From: an uncultured Duncaniella sp.
GTDB taxonomy: Bacteria > Bacteroidota > Bacteroidia > Bacteroidales > Muribaculaceae
Reading direction: 5' to 3'
DNA length: 64,000 nt
NCBI GenBank assembly: GCA_910586665.1
Contig: CAJUIX010000006.1
Coordinates: 62,001-126,000, forward strand
A program made the position numbers and the translations under genes. A model generated the notes under the pieces. That model was not told the origin of the DNA. It did not search any database and saw only the letters and a program-made list of their open reading frames with translations. Position 1 is the first letter of the stretch. Each line of letters begins with the position of its first letter. This document shows positions 26,432-34,627 of this stretch, in pieces.

Positions 26432-27781
26432 ATGAGATTTATTGAAACAATTCGTAACATCTGGACCATTGAGGAACTGAGAAAACGTATTCTCATCACC
26501 CTTCTGTTGGTGCTCGTATATCGTCTCGGCTGCTATGTCGTGCTTCCGGGTATCTCGCCCGAAGATCTCGACGCGCTGTCGAAGTTCACCAACAAGAGCG
26601 GTCTGATGCAGCTTCTCGACATGTTCTCGGGAGGTGCGTTCTCTCAGGCTTCAATCTTCGCTCTCGGTATCATGCCCTACATCACTGCGTCCATCGTGAT
26701 TCAGCTCCTCGGCATGGTTGTTCCTTCTTTCCAGAAGATGCAGAGCGAGGGTGAGAGCGGCCGTCAGAAGCTCAGTCAGTATACACGTTATCTGACTGTG
26801 TTCATCCTGTTGCTCCAGGGTCCTGCATATCTTGTAAATCTCCAGGTCCAGGTGAGCGCCGCCACAGGCGGTGCCACTATGGGCTTTTGGACTATAGCAT
26901 TCCTTACTGTTATACTTGCAGCCGGCTCGATGTTCATCATGTGGCTCGGCGAGCGTATCACTGACCGCGGTATCGGCAATGGTATCTCCTTCATTATCCT
27001 TGTAGGTATCATTGCCCGTCTTCCGGGAGCCTTGTTCTACGAATTCACCAGCCGCCTCCCGGGTGCCACCGGCAGCCAGGGTGGTCTGATTATGTTCGTA
27101 GTCGAGATTATCCTCCTCTTCGCCGTGACAGTCGGTGCCGTGCTCCTCGTGCAGGGTACACGCAAGGTGCCCGTACAGTACGCCAAGCGTATTGTGGGCA
27201 ACCGCCAGTACGGAGGCGCCCGCCAATACATCCCTCTGAAGGTTAATGCCGCAGGTGTGATGCCTATCATCTTCGCCCAGGCAATCATGTTTATCCCTAT
27301 CACTCTCGCCGGTTTCGGTAGTTCTGAGAGTTCATCCGGATTCTACGCAGCCTTCTCGGATATCAACGGCTTTTGGTATAACCTCGTCTACTTCATCCTT
27401 ATCGTAGCCTTCACCTACTTCTATACAGCCATCACCGTGCGTCCCACTCAAATGGCAGAAGACATGAAGCGCAACAATGGTTTCATCCCCGGCGTCAAGC
27501 CTGGTAAGAAGACCGCCGAGTATCTCGACTCTATCATGTCGCGAATCACTCTTCCCGGTTCACTCTTCCTCGGCATCGTTGCCATCCTCCCAGCCTTCGC
27601 CCGTTTCTTCGGCATCAGCCAGAACTTCGCGCAGTTCTTCGGAGGAACATCGCTCCTGATTCTTGTAGGTGTCGTGCTTGACACACTCCAGCAGATTGAG
27701 AGCCACTTGATGATGCACCATTATGATGGCCTTATGAAGGACGGCAAGATTAAAGGCCGCACAACTGGTTCGGCATATTAA
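26432..27781 (+). CDS. secY: preprotein translocase subunit SecY
   Basis: 449 aa, central channel of the Sec translocon in the inner membrane, with ten predicted transmembrane helices. Signatures: LLDMFSGGAFSQASIFALGIMPYITASIVIQLL (plug and TM2), RITDRGIGNGIS, the QYGGARQYIPLKVNAAGVMPIIFA loop and PTQMAEDMKRNNGFIPG (C4-C5 loops that contact SecA and the ribosome). As in other Bacteroidetes, map follows directly rather than adk. The gap to map is 40 nt. Confidence 0.98.
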   Translation: MRFIETIRNIWTIEELRKRILITLLLVLVYRLGCYVVLPGISPEDLDALSKFTNKSGLMQLLDMFSGGAFSQASIFALGIMPYITASIVIQLLGMVVPSFQKMQSEGESGRQKLSQYTRYLTVFILLLQGPAYLVNLQVQVSAATGGATMGFWTIAFLTVILAAGSMFIMWLGERITDRGIGNGISFIILVGIIARLPGALFYEFTSRLPGATGSQGGLIMFVVEIILLFAVTVGAVLLVQGTRKVPVQYAKRIVGNRQYGGARQYIPLKVNAAGVMPIIFAQAIMFIPITLAGFGSSESSSGFYAAFSDINGFWYNLVYFILIVAFTYFYTAITVRPTQMAEDMKRNNGFIPGVKPGKKTAEYLDSIMSRITLPGSLFLGIVAILPAFARFFGISQNFAQFFGGTSLLILVGVVLDTLQQIESHLMMHHYDGLMKDGKIKGRTTGSAY

Positions 27782-27821
27782 TGTCGCAAACTCGATTACC
27801 GCAGATTTTTTCACCAGATAA

Positions 27822-28604
27822 ATGATTTATCTAAAGACACCGGAAGAAATCGAAAAAGTGCAACAGGCATGCACGCTTGTGAGCCGCACACTTGGCGAAG
27901 TCGCCAAGTGGGTGGCTCCGGGCGTGACTACCCGTCACCTCGATAACATTGCCCGCGAGTTCATGCGCGACAATGGCGGCAAGCCTGCCTGCCTCGGCTA
28001 TGGCGGCTTTCCGGGCACCCTATGTATAGAGGTCAACGAGACGGTCGTCCACGGTTTCCCCTCGGGCTACGAGCTGAAGGAGGGCGACATCGTCGGAATC
28101 GACACAGTCGTCGAGCTTGACGGCTATAACGGCGATATGTGCTACACATTTCCTGTCGGAGAGGTTGTTCCCGAGGTTCTCGCCCTATGCAAGACCACCA
28201 AGGAATCGCTCTATAAAGGAATCGCGGCCGCTCAGGAAGGCCGTCGCATCGGCGACATAGCCAATGCGGTTCAGACCTACTGCGAGCGCCACGGCTACAC
28301 TGTCGTCCGCGAGATGTGCGGTCACGGTATCGGCAAGAAGATGCACGAAGATCCCGAAGTTCCCAATTACGGACGCCGCGGGGTAGGGCCGGTCCTAAAG
28401 AAAGGCATGTGTATCTGCATCGAGCCTATGATTAATCTCGGCAGCCGCAATATCGTCATCGAGAAGGACGGCTGGCAGTGTCGCACCAAGGACCGTAAGC
28501 CATCCGCGCACTACGAGCATACCATAGCCATTCAGCCCGAAGGCCCGCGCATCATGACCACTTTCGACTATATCGAGGAAGCCCTCGGAGATAGATTCAT
28601 TTAA
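27822..28604 (+). CDS. map: methionine aminopeptidase type I
   Basis: 260 aa, removes the initiator methionine from new proteins. The five metal ligands are visible: Asp in GIDTVVELDGYNGD (two Asp), His in REMCGHGIGKKMHEDP, Glu in CICIEPMIN, and Glu in HYEHTIAI. No N-terminal zinc finger, so type Ia. Cotranscribed with secY and infA. Confidence 0.97.
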   Translation: MIYLKTPEEIEKVQQACTLVSRTLGEVAKWVAPGVTTRHLDNIAREFMRDNGGKPACLGYGGFPGTLCIEVNETVVHGFPSGYELKEGDIVGIDTVVELDGYNGDMCYTFPVGEVVPEVLALCKTTKESLYKGIAAAQEGRRIGDIANAVQTYCERHGYTVVREMCGHGIGKKMHEDPEVPNYGRRGVGPVLKKGMCICIEPMINLGSRNIVIEKDGWQCRTKDRKPSAHYEHTIAIQPEGPRIMTTFDYIEEALGDRFI

Positions 28605-28638
28605 CTATTAAAATCATTTGTTGAACCCGATATTCTAT

Positions 28639-28857
28639 ATGGCAAAACAGGCAGCAATCGAATTGGACGGTACTATCGTCGAAGCTTTGTCAAACGCAAT
28701 GTTCCGCGTCGAGCTTGAAAACGGACATGAAATTACGGCCCACATCTCAGGCAAGATGCGCATGCACTACATCAAAATCCTTCCCGGCGACAAGGTGAAG
28801 GTGGAAATGTCGCCCTACGACCTCTCTAAGGGCCGTATAGCCTTCCGCTATAAGTAA
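28639..28857 (+). CDS. infA: translation initiation factor IF-1
   Basis: 72 aa OB-fold protein blocking the A site during initiation. I take the ATG at 28639 (MAKQAAIELDGTIVEALSNAMF); an in-frame TTG at 28618 would add seven atypical residues. FRVELENGHEITAHISGKMRMHYIKILPGDKVKVEMSPYDL and KGRIAFRYK are the standard IF-1 blocks. Confidence 0.97.
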   Translation: MAKQAAIELDGTIVEALSNAMFRVELENGHEITAHISGKMRMHYIKILPGDKVKVEMSPYDLSKGRIAFRYK

Positions 28858-28917
28858 TCCGCTTTTTGGATGAACTAATAATCAAGAAAATTATAAATCA
28901 CAATACACGCTAAAACA

Positions 28918-29034
28918 ATGAAAGTAAGAGCTTCAGTTAAAAAGCGCACTCCGGACAGCAAGATTGTGCGCCGCAAGGGACGTCTTTACGTTATCAACAA
29001 GAAAAACCCCAAGTACAAGCAGCGCCAAGGCTAA
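28918..29034 (+). CDS. rpmJ: ribosomal protein L36 (bL36), zinc-free form
   Basis: 38 aa, ATG 28918, TAA 29032-29034. MKVRASVKKRTPDSKIVRRKG and the ending KKNPKYKQRQG match L36. The Cys/His zinc ligands of the zinc form are replaced (TPDS and NKKNPKYK), so this is the zinc-independent version. Last gene of the spc segment, followed directly by a strong hairpin. Confidence 0.95.
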   Translation: MKVRASVKKRTPDSKIVRRKGRLYVINKKNPKYKQRQG

Positions 29035-29035
29035 T

Positions 29036-29064
29036 GAGCTGGTTCCCGCGGGGGGATGCAGCTC
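29036..29064 (+). promoter_or_regulatory. hairpin in the rpmJ-rpsM spacer
   Basis: GAGCTG-GT-TCCC (29036-29047), loop GCGGG, GGGA-TG-CAGCTC (29053-29064): ten base pairs with a symmetrical internal loop. It begins two bases after the rpmJ stop. Without a following U tract it is not a standard terminator. The inner TCCC/GGGA helix is shared with the rpsL-rpsG hairpin. Confidence 0.6.
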
Positions 29065-29157
29065 TATTGTAGCACCTGATTAGTTAATATTTCCCAATGA
29101 TTTCTAATAAGTGTTTCAAATAGCGCTACAACCCCTTCGCAGTCAGCAAAAAAGTAT

Positions 29158-29165
29158 TACCTTTG
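29158..29165 (+). promoter_or_regulatory. -7 box of rpsM (alpha operon) promoter
   Basis: TACCTTTG matches the Bacteroidetes -7 consensus, 33 nt before the rpsM ATG. A partial -33 (TTCG, 29136-29139) lies 18 nt upstream. It would allow the alpha segment to be transcribed independently of the spc segment. Confidence 0.5.
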
Positions 29166-29198
29166 CAAAAATTTTAAGTCAAGTAATCAAATAATTAT

Positions 29199-29579
29199 AT
29201 GGCAGTAAGAATCGTGGGAGTTGACCTCCCCCAAAACAAAAGAGGTGAAATCGCCCTGACCTATATTTTTGGTATCGGACGTAGCGCAGCCAAGACTATT
29301 CTAGGAAAGGCCGGCGTTGACGTCAATATCAAGGTGAAGGACTGGAGCGACGATCAGGCAGCCAAGGTTCGTGAAGTAATCGGTTCAGATTATAAGGTGG
29401 AGGGTGACCTTCGCAGCGAAATCCAGCTCAACATCAAGCGTCTTATGGACATCGGTTGCTATCGCGGCATCCGTCACCGTAACGGTCTCCCCGTCCGTGG
29501 TCAGAGCACTAAGAACAACGCCCGTACACGCAAGGGTCGCAAGAAAACTGTTGCAAATAAGAAAAAAGCTACTAAATAA
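29199..29579 (+). CDS. rpsM: ribosomal protein S13 (uS13)
   Basis: 126 aa. MAVRIVGVDLPQNKRGEIALTYIFGIGRSAAKTIL and the C-terminal RHRNGLPVRGQSTKNNARTRKG are diagnostic; the basic tail KKKATK reaches the P-site tRNA. First gene of the alpha operon, probably with its own promoter. Confidence 0.97.
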   Translation: MAVRIVGVDLPQNKRGEIALTYIFGIGRSAAKTILGKAGVDVNIKVKDWSDDQAAKVREVIGSDYKVEGDLRSEIQLNIKRLMDIGCYRGIRHRNGLPVRGQSTKNNARTRKGRKKTVANKKKATK

Positions 29580-29588
29580 TAAATCAAC

Positions 29589-29978
29589 ATGGCAAAAAAG
29601 ACAGTCGCAGCAAAGAAAAGAAACGTTAAGGTTGACGCCGCCGGCCAGCTTCACGTTCACTCGTCTTTCAACAACATCATTGTGTGCTTAGCCAACTCTG
29701 AAGGTCAGGTGATTTCCTGGTCATCGGCAGGCAAGATGGGTTTCCGTGGCTCGAAGAAAAACACTCCTTATGCTGCACAGATGGCAGCTCAGGATTGCGC
29801 AAAGGTTGCCTATGACCTCGGTCTCCGCAAGGTGAAGGCTTACGTCAAGGGTCCCGGCAACGGTCGCGAGTCAGCTATCCGTACAGTCCACGGTGCAGGC
29901 ATCGAAGTTACGGAAATCGTTGACGTAACTCCGCTTCCCCACAACGGATGCCGTCCCCCGAAGCGTCGTCGCGTATAA
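29589..29978 (+). CDS. rpsK: ribosomal protein S11 (uS11)
   Basis: 129 aa platform protein of the 30S subunit. HVHSSFNNIIVCLANSEGQVISWSSAGKMGFRGSKKNTPYAAQMAA and the C-terminal DVTPLPHNGCRPPKRRRV are typical. Followed by an unusual 287-nt structured spacer before rpsD. Confidence 0.97.
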   Translation: MAKKTVAAKKRNVKVDAAGQLHVHSSFNNIIVCLANSEGQVISWSSAGKMGFRGSKKNTPYAAQMAAQDCAKVAYDLGLRKVKAYVKGPGNGRESAIRTVHGAGIEVTEIVDVTPLPHNGCRPPKRRRV

Positions 29979-30265
29979 TACGCTTGAGACACGTCAGTCA
30001 GTACCGTTGCTTCCCGCTCTTAACTTTCATGAATCACTGAGAAGCATCCGGCTGACACAACAAAGTAAATTTTGATTCATCAATTTTACATTAGTCTCCA
30101 GTTCTTGCAGCGCTAATCTTCAGTCTCCTGAAGAGCAAGGGCTGTCCCCAGTGAAATAGACCATATTTTTTCACCTCTCTATGGTCGCGGCTGTCACCCC
30201 GGACATGGTTCCTGCAAGCCGCACGGCAGAACAATCGAGACAGACAATTTCAAACAAAAACTAAA
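29979..30265 (+). promoter_or_regulatory. structured rpsK-rpsD spacer, candidate S4-responsive leader
   Basis: No gene. Predicted elements: a long stem GTCAG-CCG-GCTTC / GAAGC-CGG-CTGAC (29997-30013 with 30041-30056); CTTGCAG/CTGCAAG (30104-30110 with 30212-30218) enclosing a perfect hairpin CTTCAG-TCTC-CTGAAG (30118-30133); and a possible H-type pseudoknot made of GTGAAA/TTTCAC (30151-30156 with 30169-30174) and GACCATA/TATGGTC (30159-30165 with 30180-30186). GGCTGTC occurs on both sides of the pseudoknot (30140-30146, 30189-30195). S4 represses the alpha operon through a pseudoknot in E. coli, and S4-linked leaders have been proposed in Bacteroidia; identity with those is unverified. Confidence 0.6.
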
Positions 30266-30871
30266 ATGGCAAGATACACAGGTCCCCGCACCAAAATCGC
30301 CCGTAAGTTCGGCGAACCCATCTTCGGTGAAGATAAAGTCCTCGCCAAGAAGAATTATCCCCCGGGCCAGCACGGACTAAACAAAAGAAGAAAAACTTCT
30401 GAGTATGGCGTTCAGCTCCGTGAGAAGCAGAAGGCAAAGTACACCTATGGCGTCCTTGAAAAGCAGTTCCACAACCTTTTCGACAAGGCTTCACGCTCCA
30501 AGGGTATTACCGGTGAAATCCTTCTCCAGCTTCTTGAAGGCCGCCTCGACAACGTAGTTTACCGTCTTGGCATCGCCCCCACCCGCGCAGCAGCCCGCCA
30601 GCTCGTACTCCATCGCCACATCGTTGTCAATGGAAAGGTTGTCAACATCGCCTCCTACGCCGTCAAGCCCGGCGACGTCATCGGAGTTCGCGAAAAATCC
30701 AAGTCTCTCGAAGTAATTGCCGACGCACTCGCCGGTTTTAACCACAGCAAATATCCCTGGCTGGAATGGGACGAAAGCCTCAAAGCAGGTAAGTTCCTCC
30801 ACGTTCCCGCCCGTGAAGATATCCCCGAGAACATCAAAGAGCAGCTTATCGTCGAGTTGTATTCTAAATAA
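30266..30871 (+). CDS. rpsD: ribosomal protein S4 (uS4)
   Basis: 201 aa. MARYTGPRTKIARKFGEPIFGED, YPPGQHGLNKRRKTSEYGVQLREKQKAKYTYGVLEKQF and the S4 RNA-binding domain LDNVVYRLGIAPTRAAARQLVLHRHIVVNGK (about 95-155) identify it. It nucleates 30S assembly and in other bacteria autoregulates the alpha operon. It is preceded by the structured spacer, consistent with control at this gene rather than at rpsM. Confidence 0.97.
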   Translation: MARYTGPRTKIARKFGEPIFGEDKVLAKKNYPPGQHGLNKRRKTSEYGVQLREKQKAKYTYGVLEKQFHNLFDKASRSKGITGEILLQLLEGRLDNVVYRLGIAPTRAAARQLVLHRHIVVNGKVVNIASYAVKPGDVIGVREKSKSLEVIADALAGFNHSKYPWLEWDESLKAGKFLHVPAREDIPENIKEQLIVELYSK

Positions 30872-30888
30872 TCAATAAATTAAGATCC

Positions 30889-31881
30889 ATGGCTATTTTA
30901 GCATTCCAAAAACCTGACAAAGTCCTAATGTTGGAAGCCGATAACCATTTCGGTAAATTTGAGTTTAAGCCATTGGAACCGGGATATGGTATCACCATAG
31001 GTAATGCCCTTCGTCGCATCCTCCTCTCTTCGCTCGAAGGCTATGCCATTTCAAGCATCCGCATTGACGGCGTGAAGCATGAGTTTGACACTATTCCCGG
31101 TGTCAAAGAAGATGTCACAAACATCATCCTTAATCTCAAAAAGGTCAATCTCAAGCAGACGGTTGAAGACACCGAGGCTGAGAAGGCTACCATCACCGTG
31201 TCAGGCAAGGAAGAGTTTACAGCCGGTGACATTGGCAAGGGCCTTTCAGGGTTTGAGGTTCTCAACCCCGACCTTGTGATATGTCATTTGGATCCGAGCG
31301 CAAGCTTCACTATCGACCTCACAATCAACAAGGGTCGCGGATGGGTTCCCGCCGAGGAAAACCGTAATGCCGGCGATGCAATCGATGTCATTGCGATAGA
31401 CTCCATCTACACCCCTATCCAGAACGTGAAGTACACCGTGGAGAACTTCCGCGTTGATCAAAAGACCGACTACGACAAGCTCACACTTGAAATCACCACT
31501 GACGGTTCAATCCTTCCCAAGGACGCTCTCAAAGAGGCTGCCAAAATCCTCATCTACCACTTCATGCTCTTCTCCGACGAAAAGATTACTCTGGAGACGG
31601 ACGAGACTGACGGCGAGGAGGAGTTTGATGAAGAAGTGCTCCACATGCGACAGCTCCTCAAGAGCAAGCTCGTGGATATGGACCTCTCGGTTCGCGCACT
31701 CAACTGCCTCAAGAGCGCCGAGGTGGAGACCCTTGGTGAACTGGTGGTCTTCAATAAGACCGACCTCCTGAAGTTCCGCAACTTCGGTAAGAAATCGCTG
31801 ACAGAGCTTGATGAGCTCCTCGCTAATCTTAACCTCTCGTTCGGAATGGACATTTCAAAATATAAACTTGATAAAGAGTAA
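30889..31881 (+). CDS. rpoA: RNA polymerase alpha subunit
   Basis: 330 aa. The N-terminal domain (dimerisation and assembly) contains EPGYGITIGNALRRILLSSLEGYA and the block ending DTIPGVKEDV; the C-terminal domain (about 255-325) contains MDLSVRALNCLKSAEVETLGELV and FRNFGKKSLTELDELL, which contact UP elements and activators. Normal length. 17 nt after rpsD, 8 nt before rplQ. Confidence 0.98.
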   Translation: MAILAFQKPDKVLMLEADNHFGKFEFKPLEPGYGITIGNALRRILLSSLEGYAISSIRIDGVKHEFDTIPGVKEDVTNIILNLKKVNLKQTVEDTEAEKATITVSGKEEFTAGDIGKGLSGFEVLNPDLVICHLDPSASFTIDLTINKGRGWVPAEENRNAGDAIDVIAIDSIYTPIQNVKYTVENFRVDQKTDYDKLTLEITTDGSILPKDALKEAAKILIYHFMLFSDEKITLETDETDGEEEFDEEVLHMRQLLKSKLVDMDLSVRALNCLKSAEVETLGELVVFNKTDLLKFRNFGKKSLTELDELLANLNLSFGMDISKYKLDKE

Positions 31882-31889
31882 TTATAACG

Positions 31890-32396
31890 ATGAGACATAA
31901 TAAAAAATTCAATCACCTCAGTCGCAAGAAGGCTCATCGCGACGCTCTGCTCGCCAACATGACGATTTCGCTGATTATGCACAAGCGCATCTTCACAACT
32001 CTCGCCAAGGCCAAAGCTCTTCGCGTCTATGCCGAACCCCTCATCAACCGCGCTAAGGAAGACAGCACACCCAACCGTCGTCTTGTCTTCTCACATCTCC
32101 AGAACAAGGAGGCCGTGACTGAACTTTTCCGCGAAATCGCTCAGAAGATTGCCAACCGCCCCGGTGGCTACACCCGCATCCTAAAGACTGGCAACCGCCT
32201 TGGTGACAATGCCAAGACTTGCTTCATCGAGCTTGTTGACTACAACGAGAATATGCTCAAGGATAATGCAGGCAAGAAATCTACCCGCACTCGCCGCTCA
32301 CGTCGTGGTGGCAAGGGCAGCGCAGCTGAGACTGCAGCCCCTGCAGCAGAGGCTCCCAAGGCTGAAGCACCCGCCGCTGAGACATCTGCCGAATAA
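31890..32396 (+). CDS. rplQ: ribosomal protein L17 (bL17) with Ala/Glu-rich tail
   Basis: 168 aa. The core (1-120) starts MRHNKKFNHLSRKKAHRDALLANM and has RVYAEPLINRAKED, as usual. Beyond that a basic patch (STRTRRSRRGGKGS) is followed by about 30 residues of Ala/Glu/Pro/Lys low complexity, an extension common in Bacteroidetes L17. Last gene of the ribosomal block; a strong terminator follows 20 nt after the stop. Confidence 0.96.
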   Translation: MRHNKKFNHLSRKKAHRDALLANMTISLIMHKRIFTTLAKAKALRVYAEPLINRAKEDSTPNRRLVFSHLQNKEAVTELFREIAQKIANRPGGYTRILKTGNRLGDNAKTCFIELVDYNENMLKDNAGKKSTRTRRSRRGGKGSAAETAAPAAEAPKAEAPAAETSAE

Positions 32397-32416
32397 TCTA
32401 ACGGTAACATCAGATA

Positions 32417-32455
32417 AAATCATCGTCGGATTCAACAATCCGGCGATGATTTTTT
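32417..32455 (+). terminator. intrinsic terminator after rplQ
   Basis: AAATCATCG-CGGATT / AATCCG-CGATGATTT stem (32417-32432 with 32437-32452), loop CAAC, followed by a T run. One G-T pair interrupts an otherwise perfect 16-bp stem. Ends the ribosomal block. Confidence 0.92.
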
Positions 32456-32480
32456 ATATACCTAATAATAGTCTGAATCT

Positions 32481-32768
32481 ATGGCTTCATCTGGACGGTT
32501 CACAGGCGGCGAGCGCCGCGGGCTCATAGCCCTTATAATCCTCATGATTGTTGTCACGCTTCTCCTGACTTTATGCGGGCGCTACGGGCATCGCAGTCGC
32601 TCGCATGGCAATGATTCAGGCCCGGCTCTTGCTATCGAGGCCGTCGGTGACAGCGCCGCAGCCGTTAAAGACGGAGTTCCGAAAGGTCGCGCAAAGAAAA
32701 AGAAGTCCGTGAAGGCCCCAGCCGCCCCTCATGTGCCTCGCAGTCCTCTTGATGAAGGTCTGAACTGA
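32481..32768 (+). CDS. small single-pass membrane protein, unknown function
   Basis: 95 aa. A charged N-terminus (GGERR) precedes one hydrophobic helix, GLIALIILMIVVTLLLTLC (about 14-32), then a basic, Ala/Pro-rich tail with KGRAKKKKSVKAPAAP. The N-terminus is probably cytoplasmic by charge, or the tail if the positive-inside rule is applied to the KKKK cluster; the evidence is mixed. I do not recognise a family. The frame begins 25 nt after the rplQ terminator, with no visible promoter between, and ends before a bidirectional terminator. Codon use resembles its neighbours. It may be real but poorly expressed, or transcribed by read-through. Confidence 0.55.
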   Translation: MASSGRFTGGERRGLIALIILMIVVTLLLTLCGRYGHRSRSHGNDSGPALAIEAVGDSAAAVKDGVPKGRAKKKKSVKAPAAPHVPRSPLDEGLN

Positions 32769-32848
32769 TTTGATTGTTCATCGCGTCACAGCTCATATAA
32801 AGCCTCTCTATGGCTATGTTATCAAATTCTCAAATGGATTAGAATATC

Positions 32849-32882
32849 AAAACCCGGTTTGCTTGCGAGCAAACCGGGTTTT
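32849..32882. terminator. bidirectional intrinsic terminator
   Basis: Perfect 15-bp stem AAAACCCGGTTTGCT / AGCAAACCGGGTTTT (32849-32863 with 32868-32882), loop TGCG. A-run on the left and T-run on the right make it work on both strands, serving the small gene from the left and the leftward MFS gene from the right. Confidence 0.93.
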
Positions 32883-32935
32883 ATGTTTTGATATATGAAT
32901 ATAATCGATGTTATAAGTCCGCTAATCTCTTAGTC

Positions 32936-34321
32936 TTAGAGATTGCGGGCGTCCGGAGTCTCTTCGTCGACAGGAATGTCAGTATTGACGTTCTTGCTGC
33001 CGATAAGACCGTAGTAGAGCAGATATGCAAGCATTGCCACCACGAGCCAGTAGGAAGCCATATAGCCGCTTGATTTGGCAATGGCGTTCTGGATAAGAGG
33101 CATCACGCCGCCGCCGACAACCATCATCATGAAGATGCCCGAAGCCTGGGCGGTGTACTTGCCGAGACCCTCGACGGCGAGGTTGAAGATGCCGCCCCAC
33201 ATGATAGAGGTGCAGAGACCGCAGAGGATGAGCAGGAAGGCACTGACGGGTACGCGGGCGCCTCCTTCGTAGAGGAATTCAGGCACGGGGAAGGTTGTGG
33301 TCTTAGGGATGAAGATAGCGAGGATGATGAGTATGATTGCAGTAGTGGATACGGCGATGAGCTGCGCGCGTGAAGATACTGAGCCGCTAATCATACCTGA
33401 GAGCGTACGGCCGATGAGCATGAAGAGCCAGTAGACGGCCACGATAGCGCCTGCAATGGCTGAAGCCTGGCCCTGGACCCCTGCGCCGTTGGCGCTTTGG
33501 TCGGCGAGGTAGAAGTTGAGCGTGCCGGGTATACCTATCTCAATACCTACATAGAAGAAGATACCGATGACTCCGAGCACTGTGTGGCGGAAGTTCCAGG
33601 GTGAATGTAAATACTGCACCTTCTGTCCGCTCTTGCTCATGTTAGGCTCGGGAATAGAAACGAAGCATAGAATTACGAAGGCCACTGCAAAGATACCGAT
33701 ACCGAGGAAGAGCAGGGGGTTGACGGCCCCAATCTGGGTTTGCTTGCTGAGCACTCCGATGAGTACACCGACGAAGAGCGGAGTGAGTGTGCCGGAGAGA
33801 GAGTTGAGGGCGCCGCCGAACTGGAGGAGCTGGTTGCCCTTGTTGCCGCCACCGCCGAGGAGGTTGAGCATCGGGTTGACCACGGTGTTGAGCATACATA
33901 CACAGAAACCGCAGATGAAGGCACCGAGGAGATAGATGAAGAAGTTGAGAGTGATAGGGAAGGAGGTCGCGACGCCTTCGGCGTTGGTGGATGAGAATGT
34001 AGTCACGACAGTGTCAGTGCCGACAATACTTGAGAGGAACTGTACGAAGAGGCCGATGACACCGACAGCGAGTGCCCAAAGAGCAGTCTTCTTGTAGCCG
34101 ATGCGGACGAGCATGTTGCCCGCGGGGATGCCCATGAATAGGTAGGCAAGGAAGTTCATCATGTTGCCCATCATACCGAGCACCGAATTTCCTTCGAACT
34201 GATAGCCCCAGATTGTACCGATAGGGGCCGCAAGGTTGGTCACGAATGAGATCATAGCATAGATGAAAAACATCACCACTATGGCCACAATGCGCGTGTT
34301 ACTTTTTGCAGTAGTTTCCAT
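32936..34321 (-). CDS. MFS transporter, fucose/glucose-galactose:H+ symporter (FHS) type
   Basis: 461 aa with about twelve transmembrane helices and the split 6+6 layout. FMGIPAGNMLVRIGYKKTALWALAVG is the TM2-3 loop motif A variant (G-x-L/RIGYKK) of the FucP/GluP branch. NPMLNLLGGGGNKGNQLLQFGGALNSLSGTLTPLF fits the family's central block, and MWGGIFNLAVEGLGKYTAQASGIFMMMVVGGGVMPL the C-terminal block with conserved polar residues in helices 10 and 11. It probably imports a sugar by proton symport. The substrate cannot be told, and no sugar catabolic genes are adjacent except transketolase on the other side of a 1-kb non-coding region. Confidence 0.88.
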   Translation of the reverse strand: METTAKSNTRIVAIVVMFFIYAMISFVTNLAAPIGTIWGYQFEGNSVLGMMGNMMNFLAYLFMGIPAGNMLVRIGYKKTALWALAVGVIGLFVQFLSSIVGTDTVVTTFSSTNAEGVATSFPITLNFFIYLLGAFICGFCVCMLNTVVNPMLNLLGGGGNKGNQLLQFGGALNSLSGTLTPLFVGVLIGVLSKQTQIGAVNPLLFLGIGIFAVAFVILCFVSIPEPNMSKSGQKVQYLHSPWNFRHTVLGVIGIFFYVGIEIGIPGTLNFYLADQSANGAGVQGQASAIAGAIVAVYWLFMLIGRTLSGMISGSVSSRAQLIAVSTTAIILIILAIFIPKTTTFPVPEFLYEGGARVPVSAFLLILCGLCTSIMWGGIFNLAVEGLGKYTAQASGIFMMMVVGGGVMPLIQNAIAKSSGYMASYWLVVAMLAYLLYYGLIGSKNVNTDIPVDEETPDARNL

Positions 34322-34402
34322 TTTTTAGCTGTAAAGTAAGAAAATTTTATTGATAATAATTGATTTTGTCCTGTTGTCGTGTTGAAACGCCGTATTATTT
34401 AG

Positions 34403-34410
34403 CAAAGTTA
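34403..34410 (-). promoter_or_regulatory. -7 box of the MFS transporter gene
   Basis: TAACTTTG on the minus strand, about 82 nt upstream of the ATG. No good -33 element is seen at the expected spacing. Confidence 0.45.
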
Positions 34411-34627
34411 GTTATTCTTTTGGTATTTGGCGGTACAATATTTGATATATTTCAAGGGTATATTTGTCAAATTTTGGTTAAAACGGCATTATTGTTTTAT
34501 GAACAGAAGACTATTCACGGACTTGGCGAATGATGGGTTATTAATTGTTCGATTTTTCTGTTTTTATGTCGATACCTATGCTTGGAAGTGCTTCGATTGA
34601 ATTTTTTTGAAAAAAATATTACAGATT

